64,000 bases of DNA from Thalassia testudinum. Lineage: Eukaryota; Streptophyta; Magnoliopsida; Alismatales; Hydrocharitaceae. Shown here in pieces: positions 58,120-64,000 of the stretch (the first letter of the stretch is position 1; each line of letters begins with the position of its first letter). The translations under genes were made by a program, and so were the position numbers. The notes below the pieces were generated by a model. It saw only the letters and a program-made list of their open reading frames with translations. It made no database searches and was not told the DNA's origin. Location of the stretch: positions 43,165,001 through 43,229,000 of the forward strand of contig JAZHRO010000003.1 in NCBI GenBank assembly GCA_037157565.1, written 5' to 3'.

Positions 58120-61100
58120 AGATCGGATTGCCCTTGCTTTCCCGCCAAAGCAGGTGGAATTGCAACTCCACACTGGGACCTTGAGCCCAAATACTACTCA
58201 CTGGGGCTATCCCTTTTTGGATCCATCAATCCAAGATGCCCCTCTTCTTGGCCAATCTGAGGGCCAACTTCTTCTTCCGGACTTATTTTCTTCTGATCTG
58301 CTTGGGACACTCTCGTCCCAAGAAATGCCAAATCATTCACCATCCTCTCCCGAGCTGAAAGAGTTGCCTGATACGCTTAAGTATGTTTTCTTAGGACCAA
58401 ATGAAACGCTCTCCGTAATCATTAGTTCAAAATTGACCAAGGAGCAAGAGTGCAAACTAGCAAAGGTCCTTATGGAACACAAAGCAGCCATTGGATGGTC
58501 CTTATCAGACTTAACTGGCATTAGCCCCTCCTACTGCACTCACCATATATATACAGAGGAGGAGGCTCGACCTTCCTGCAAGATGCAGCGACGTCTCAAC
58601 CTTAACATGCGGGAGGTCGTTAAAAAGGAAATTATTAAGTGGCTGGATGCAAGTATAATCTACCCGATTAGTGATAGCCCCTTGGTGAGTCCAATTCATG
58701 TTGTGCCCAAAAAGGCGGGACTCACCATCCATGTTAATGACAGGGGTGAATCCATCCCTACACGCACTCCTACATCTTGGAGAGTGTGTGTAGATTATAG
58801 GAAACTCAATGCTGCAACTAAGAAAGATCACTTTCTGTTACCTTTTTTTGACCAAATCCTGGAGAGGTTAGCGGGAAATAAATTTTCCTGTTTCCTGGAT
58901 AGATTCTCTGGATATAACTAGGTGGCAATTGACCCCAGGGACCAAGAGAAAATCACCTTTACCTGCCCCTTCGGCACCTTTGCATTTAGAAGGATGCCGT
59001 TCGGACTTTGTAACGCGCCAGCAACTTTCCAGAGATGTATGCTAGCGATATTCCATGACATGGTGGGTGACTTTCTTGAGGTTTTCATGGATGACTTTTC
59101 AGTCTTTGGACCCTCTTTTGATGATTGTCTTGCCAACCTGACTCGTATCCTTCGGAGATGTATTGATGTGAACCTCGTGCTTTCCTAGGAAAAAAGTCAT
59201 TTTATGGTACACGAGGGAATTGTTCTCAGGCATATCATCTCTGATAGGGGTATCGAGGTTGATAGAGCTAAGCTTGATGTAATTGCTGATTTACCTGTGC
59301 CTGGCTCTGTCAAACAAATCCGCTCCTTCTTGGGACACGTCGATTTCTATAAGAGATTCATCAAAGACTTCTCCAAGATTTCTAGACCTTTAACTCATCT
59401 CCTATCAACCGACATACCCTTTGATATGGGCCCCGACAACATACGATCATTCACGTAGCTGCGTGATGCTGTCACCAAGGCCCCTGTTCTCCAGCCACCT
59501 GATTGATCCCTCAACTTTGAACTCATGTGTGACATTTCCGACCTTGCAGTCGGAGCCATCCTGAGACAAAGACGCGATAGACACCCCTTCGTGGTGTACT
59601 ACGCCAATAAGACGTTGGACGAGGCCCAGCGTAATTATACTACCACTGAGAAAGAACTACTGGCGGTCGTCTTTGGGCTGGAGAAATTCTACTCTTACCT
59701 TCTAGGCTCGTATGTTATTGTATTCACTGACCACGTGGCCATTCTCCATCTCATGCACAAGAAGGATGCCAAGCCTAGACTGATTCGTTGGATCCTTCTG
59801 CTCCAAGAATTTGACATTGAGATCTGCGATAAGGCCGGAGCCCAGAATGTTGTAGCTGATCATCTCTCGAGACTAGACCCTGACCACATTGGACTTACCT
59901 TGCCGATCACTGAGGTTTTTCCCAATGAACACCTATTGTCAATTAATGTGGCAAGTGGACCTTGGTATGCCGACATTGCCAATTACCTTGCTTCTGGTTC
60001 CCTTCCATGTGGCTGGCCCAAAAACCAGCACGAGCGTCTCATTGCAGAAGCAAAGTATTATTTCTGGGATAATCCACTACTTTTTTGAATAGGTACTGAC
60101 CAGATCATCCGTTGCTGCATTCCTGACAGCGAATTCCCCAGTGTGCTATCTTTCTACCACGATCAGGCCTGCGGAGGCCATTTCTCTGGGAGGAAAACTG
60201 CAGCCAAGGTGTTGCAGTGAGGTTTCTTTTGGCCCTCCCTTCACTAGGATGCACACAATTATGCCAAACATTGCACTAGGTGCTAGTCGTTAAGGTTAAT
60301 GTCATGTCGTGACATGATGCCCTTGCAACCCATCCTAGCTGCTGAAATTTTTGACATTTGGGGAATCGATTTCATGGGTCCCTTTCCTCCTTCCAATGGC
60401 TTCGAATACATCCTCTTTGCTGTTGATTATGTTTCAAAATGGATCGAGGCTATTCCCACGCACCATGCTGACCATGTCATATCCATTCGATTTGTCAAAG
60501 ACCACATTTTTGCACACTTTGGGATCCCTCGAGCCATTATCTCGGATGGAGGAAGCCATTTTACCCATGCTTCTTTTCAAGCACTTCTAAGGAAATATGG
60601 AGTCCACCATTGTATCGCATCTCCGTATCATCCTCTGACAAACGACCAGGTTGAGGTGTCGATCCGGCAAATCAAGCAAATTCTCCAGAAAACGGTTCGA
60701 CCAGACCGTAAGGATTGGTCCGACAAGCTGATTGACGCACTTTGGGTGTATCGGACCGCCTTCAAGGCTCCCCTAGGTATGTCTCCTTATAGAATCGTTT
60801 ACGGGAAGCCTTGTCATTTTCCCATGGAGCTGGAGCACTGCGCTTATTGGGCGGTTCACCAATGTAACCTCGACCCAGACCTGTGTGGTCGAGAAAGGAA
60901 ACTCCAACTCCAAGAGCTAGAAGAGCTCTGTTGTGAAGCTTATGATTCTACCTTAACTTTCAAGCAACGCACTAAGGCTTTTCACGACAGCCGAATTCGG
61001 CGGAAGGAATTTGAGCCATCTCAGCAAGTTTAGCTTTACAATGCCCGGCTCAAATTCTTTCCTGGGAAATTGAAGTCCAAATGGACTAGTCCCTTCTTGG

Positions 61101-61249
61101 TCTCGAGACCATTTCCCAACGGGGCTGTTGAAATTGAAGATCCCAAATCTGGGCATAAATTTACGGTCAATGGGCAGCGTTTAAACCCTTATCTTACTCA
61201 TGAACCTGCCCCCATTGGAGAAACGGTTGCCCCGCTGGAGGGTAACTAA
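58055..61249 (+). pseudogene. Athila pol: reverse transcriptase, RNase H and integrase, broken by stops
   Basis: After a frame change at about 58,050-58,120 a second frame continues to the TAA at 61,247. RT begins at about 58,370 and has LVSPIHVVPKKAG, WRVCVDYRKLNAATKKDH, MPFGLCNAPATFQRCM and the catalytic MDD (Asp pair at 59,090-59,095). RNase H spans about 59,520-59,880, with [31 protein letters not shown] and VADHLSRLD. Integrase follows: a zinc-binding HHCC region (60,150-60,290), [16 protein letters not shown] and QVEVS carrying the D, D and E residues. Stops are at 58,919, 59,186, 59,456, 59,504, 60,086, 60,218, 60,245, 60,284 and 61,031. RT copies RNA into DNA, RNase H removes RNA, integrase inserts the product. 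No second (archaeal-type) RNase H was seen. Confidence 0.9.
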
Positions 61250-61281
61250 TGTGGTGCCTCATTCTGAGTCCAGCTGGGGAC

Positions 61282-61314
61282 GTTAAATTCAGCGCTCGTT
61301 GGGAGGCACCCCAG
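61282..61314 (+). other. Conserved post-ORF motif
   Basis: TTAAATTCAGCGCTCGTTGG followed by GAGGCACCCCAGC lies 33 bases after the pol stop. It matches the blocks at 34,641 and 49,421. GCTGGGG just before and CCCCAGC at its end can pair, so the motif could form a hairpin. Confidence 0.65.
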
Positions 61315-61463
61315 CAGCACTCCTCCACTGTCACATACACTTCACTTCGCACCTTTTCACTTCACCACCCACCATCCACCCACCCTACCACCTTGCTATA
61401 TACCTTGCACCTCAGCTCTCATTTCCCGATCTTTGGACCTTCCTCTACCCTACCCTGCATGCA

Positions 61464-61498
61464 TATGAGGACATAGCATCGTTTGGCATGGGGGGTCG
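61464..61498 (+). other. Internal purine tract (TGGCATGGGGGG)
   Basis: ATGAGGACATAGCATCGTTT then GGCATGGGGGGTCG. It matches 34,883 and 49,610 and resembles the true polypurine tract at 62,591. Confidence 0.6.
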
Positions 61499-62590
61499 AT
61501 AGGCATCCATAGGATCTAGGTATTATATGGTATCATGCAGCTTCCATCCATCTATAAATATGTACATAACATAAAAAAAAAGGTGTTTAGTAATGATCTG
61601 AAGGCTGAAACAAAAATACAATAAGTGTTTATGGATATTCAACAACTGTTTTGAAGACTTTCCAGGCCACAGAAGCTTGATTCACTCAGGCTAAGCTTAA
61701 TTCACTTGAGCATTGACAAGATAGATCGGAATCTCTCCTAACTAAGGACGTATTCTTGTACCTGAGACATCAGTACAGGATCCGTTGGTTTGCTTCTACG
61801 CGAGAGCCTAAGTAATCTTGGTTTACACTACACATATCAAGAAAGACCAGGTGAACATAAGATCCAACCCTAGTGTTCATTAGGCAAAGTGGAGTCCTTA
61901 CCTGTGCGCGCAGGTAGACTTTTTATCCCAGGCTTTAGTCTTATGTCTAGGAGAAACTCTTTCCACCAAAAAGGAAACTTTCCCACCAAAAGAAAAGTGT
62001 GCTCCTCCAAATAAAGTTGTAAGAGATAAACTGACACTTGTTTCAAAAAAAAAAAAATCTGTGCAAATAAGTTAGTATATCTCGCAAATATCTGTAAAGT
62101 CTTCTCCCTAAAAAGTTTTTCAGGGCAAGTTACAAATACCCTATTTCTACCATATATTCTTTGAGCCACAAATGTGATAAAATGAGAGTTGAGTTTTCCG
62201 TCATCTTTTTAAGGGTCAATCCGAAGACACGAGCTGAAACTGGGACCAACCTGCACTTAAAGATTCGTGAAACCCTGGGCTTGAGTCTTAATGTTCATCT
62301 GGTCAGTCTTGATCCTTTACTATGCACAAGCCATAATCTCTTGAGCTCTCTAGTACGGCAAAAACCTTCTGAGTCCTGGAAATCGTACTTAAGGTTTAAA
62401 TATCAAGAGTCCAGGTTAGTCGAGAGATGGTCTATGTCACATAAGACTTAAAGTACTGGTAGTCTTCTCTGCAATTAGTTCTCACAATATCCAACAAATA
62501 AACACACCCATGTCGCTTCAGAAGAAAATCTTCAACTTAAGATCATTTCTAAATACAATACAAAATGTTTTGCTAGGGACTAGCAAAAGA
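61499..62590 (+). other. 3' untranslated region of the Athila element
   Basis: No reading frame with a known domain was seen, so this element lacks the env-like gene that some Athila elements carry. The region aligns with 49,645-50,775 of the older copy. Confidence 0.6.
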
Positions 62591-62604
62591 TAGGCATGGG
62601 GGTA
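62591..62604 (+). other. Polypurine tract before the 3' LTR
   Basis: TAGGCATGGGGGTA stands directly before TGATTGCACA, the start of the LTR. It primes plus-strand DNA synthesis. Confidence 0.75.
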
Positions 62605-63084
62605 TGATTGCACAGAAAAAATACACCAATTAATATGCCATCTTATGTTATTTTCTAGCACTGCCATTGCATCTTAGGTAGCTATAGTTGCATTTGTAAA
62701 AAAAGACACATGCATGCATTTTTAAAGAGGGGAGGAGAATGCGAATAATTGGCCATTTAATTAACATCTTCTTCAAGTGCTGCCTCGCAATTTCACCTTC
62801 TTCATTTCTTTATTTGCTTTGAATTTCTTCTCCCTTGCTCGACTCAGGGCATGGGGCATGCACCTGTTCGCGCCATTCCTCTGCCAACTGCATGGCTAGA
62901 CTTCCTTTGCCAGCAGCATGGCGGTGGCATGCATCTCCTTCTTTAAATAGCCTTGCCCTCTCCCTTGCACAAGGGAGAGCCTGGAACACACACCACCCGC
63001 AGACACTTTCCTCCAGGCCAACCTCCTCCCCTCCATACGCAATATCTCTTCCCACTGAAGAGACACACTGCGAGCGGGAGTAGG

Positions 63085-63115
63085 CTCACAGTGGTCCCAC
63101 GACCACCACTGTGAG
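63085..63115. other. LTR hairpin in the 3' LTR
   Basis: CTCACAGTGGT and ACCACTGTGAG, identical to 51,896-51,926. The following hairpin is better paired here (CACCACCGCCCAGCT with AGCTGGGCGTGGTG, one bulge). Confidence 0.65.
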
Positions 63116-63754
63116 TTCCACCACCGCCCAGCTCCTTCGTGAGCAGCTGGGCGTGGTGATTTCACCCTTTGTTTTCACCACTTAACACCCATTGTCAAAG
63201 CTCCAAGGTCTGAAGCTCTAGCAGTAGCGACGGCCACCTGCAGCTGCGCAAGCCACCACGCGCACGCCAGCAGACGTCCGCAGGCTCTTCCTGCGTGCAC
63301 AGGCGCCTTCCTGTGCGCCCGCGCATGCAGAACCGGACGCAACCGGTTGTCCACTTCGCTCGGTACTGTAGCTACTGCTCACGCCTCTCAGCGCAGAACT
63401 GTAGCTACAATACGGTGACCGATTTATTTCTCACTTATCCAGTCACTGCGCACTCTCTCTCCTCGCCCGCAACCTGCTCCAACCGGTCGCTAGCGTCTGC
63501 GTCCGCGCTCGCTCTTGCCCGCGTCTACTCCCACCCGCAGCGCAGTGCGCTGCGCAACGCTGTGCACTGCATTGCCCTTTCTCTCACACTCCCGCACCCG
63601 CCTGCGCGCAACGACAGTGAGCGCGTGCCCTCCAGCGCCCGCGCACAGCCCTTGTGCACATGTGCGTGCCCTGGCCACCAGACGACGCCCGCGGCCGCCA
63701 AACATCTTAACTCGCCCGCTCTCTCTCACACTCCTACAGCATGCACTTCCACAC

Positions 63755-64000
63755 TCATACACACACATACACACACTAGTACACATACACACTCGTACAC
63801 TCACACACTCACTTGTACACACCTATACATACTTATACATATATACATATATATATTTATATATATACATATTTATATATATATACACCTATACAACTAT
63901 ATATAAGTATACATATATATATTTACATATCTATATATATATATACATAACTACATATACGCCTAGATAATTATAACCCTATCTATACATACATACATAC
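63755..64000. repeat. (CA)n/(TA)n microsatellite in the 3' LTR
   Basis: Same position as 52,540-53,035; it continues to the window edge. Confidence 0.85.

Larger units (their letters stand above)
51416..64000 (+). mobile_element. Athila-type Ty3/gypsy retrotransposon, nearly complete, right end outside the window
   Basis: A 2.4 kb LTR (51416-53810), tRNA-Asp primer site, gag, protease, RT, RNase H, integrase, polypurine tract and the first 1.4 kb of a 3' LTR (from 62605) are present in canonical order. Gene order with integrase after RNase H places it in Ty3/gypsy; integrase wording ([23 protein letters not shown]) and the tRNA-Asp site fit Athila. There is no env-like gene. Fifteen in-frame stops and a frameshift make it non-coding as it stands. 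The two LTRs are very similar where both are visible. Confidence 0.92.
62605..64000 (+). repeat. 3' LTR of the Athila element, cut by the window end
   Basis: It starts TGATTGCACAGAAAAAATAC and follows 51,416 onward with few differences through the TATA-like box (62,942), the hairpin (63,085-63,115), the CpG-rich block and into the CA/TA microsatellite (from about 63,755). About 1 kb should lie beyond the window. Confidence 0.9.

Noticed and set aside
55366..61249. Stop codons in gag-pol as programmed read-through
   Set aside because: Fifteen stops spread over all domains, including RT and integrase, fit decay; Athila elements do not need that many recoding events.
61250..62604. Env-like gene after pol
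   Set aside because: Looked for because some Athila elements have one; no frame of suitable length or transmembrane pattern was seen.
1..64000. CRISPR arrays, rRNA genes, bacterial operons
   Set aside because: None of the expected repeats, rRNA motifs or gene spacing was seen; the content is typical of plant nuclear repeats.

Overview
The window looks like nuclear DNA of a flowering plant. No intact host gene could be recognised. It is a stack of transposable elements nested in one another, with fragments of ordinary plant genes caught inside one of them. The plant assignment rests on Athila-type Ty3/gypsy retrotransposons with tRNA-Asp primer sites, a CACTA (En/Spm) DNA transposon with Tnp2 and ORF2 remnants, and an intron-bearing MAP65 gene fragment. 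A monocot is plausible from the wording of the MAP65 fragment, but this is not proven.

Layout. About 1-6.1 kb is mostly unassigned AT-rich DNA. It holds an AT-rich MITE-like interval (3.55-3.93 kb) and a small minus-strand LTR remnant with a tRNA-Met-type primer site (5.2-5.7 kb). From 6.1 to 23.6 kb lies a probable CACTA element of about 17.5 kb. It has CACTA/TAGTG termini with matching subterminal repeats, a decayed Tnp2 transposase (17.0-19.7 kb) and a second, Transposase_24-like gene (21.0-22.9 kb). Between its left end and the transposase sit a Myb-domain exon, a seven-exon MAP65 pseudogene with introns, and two copies of a repeat that carries a tRNA-Gly-like sequence. A second CACTA end cuts the transposase at 16,969, so at least two CACTA insertions are nested here. 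A foldback element follows (23.6-24.4 kb), then unassigned DNA.

From 28.6 to 39.1 kb lies a complete non-autonomous LTR retrotransposon. It has 2.9 kb LTRs, a 5-bp target duplication CTATC and a tRNA-Asp primer site, and it lacks recognisable reverse transcriptase or integrase. Its interior carries a decayed reading frame of about 1.8 kb of unknown function. It is inserted in the 5' LTR of an older Athila-like element whose primer site (39.93 kb) and gag remnant (41.9-42.7 kb) follow. From 42.7 to 51.4 kb is a rearranged Athila copy: an LTR, then RNase H and integrase remnants interrupted by a reverse-oriented solo LTR (47,231-48,988). From 51.4 kb to the window end is the best-preserved Athila element: 5' LTR, primer site, gag, protease, RT, RNase H, integrase, polypurine tract and the start of the 3' LTR. 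It is inactivated by 15 in-frame stops, none of them TAA, and one frameshift.

The most interesting signals are the host gene fragments inside the CACTA element, the unknown reading frame in the non-autonomous element, and short palindromes inside LTRs whose two arms change together between copies. A conserved GGGAGGCA motif followed by an internal purine tract is shared by the non-autonomous and the coding-type elements. All boundaries and similarities were judged by eye from the sequence; no search was run.
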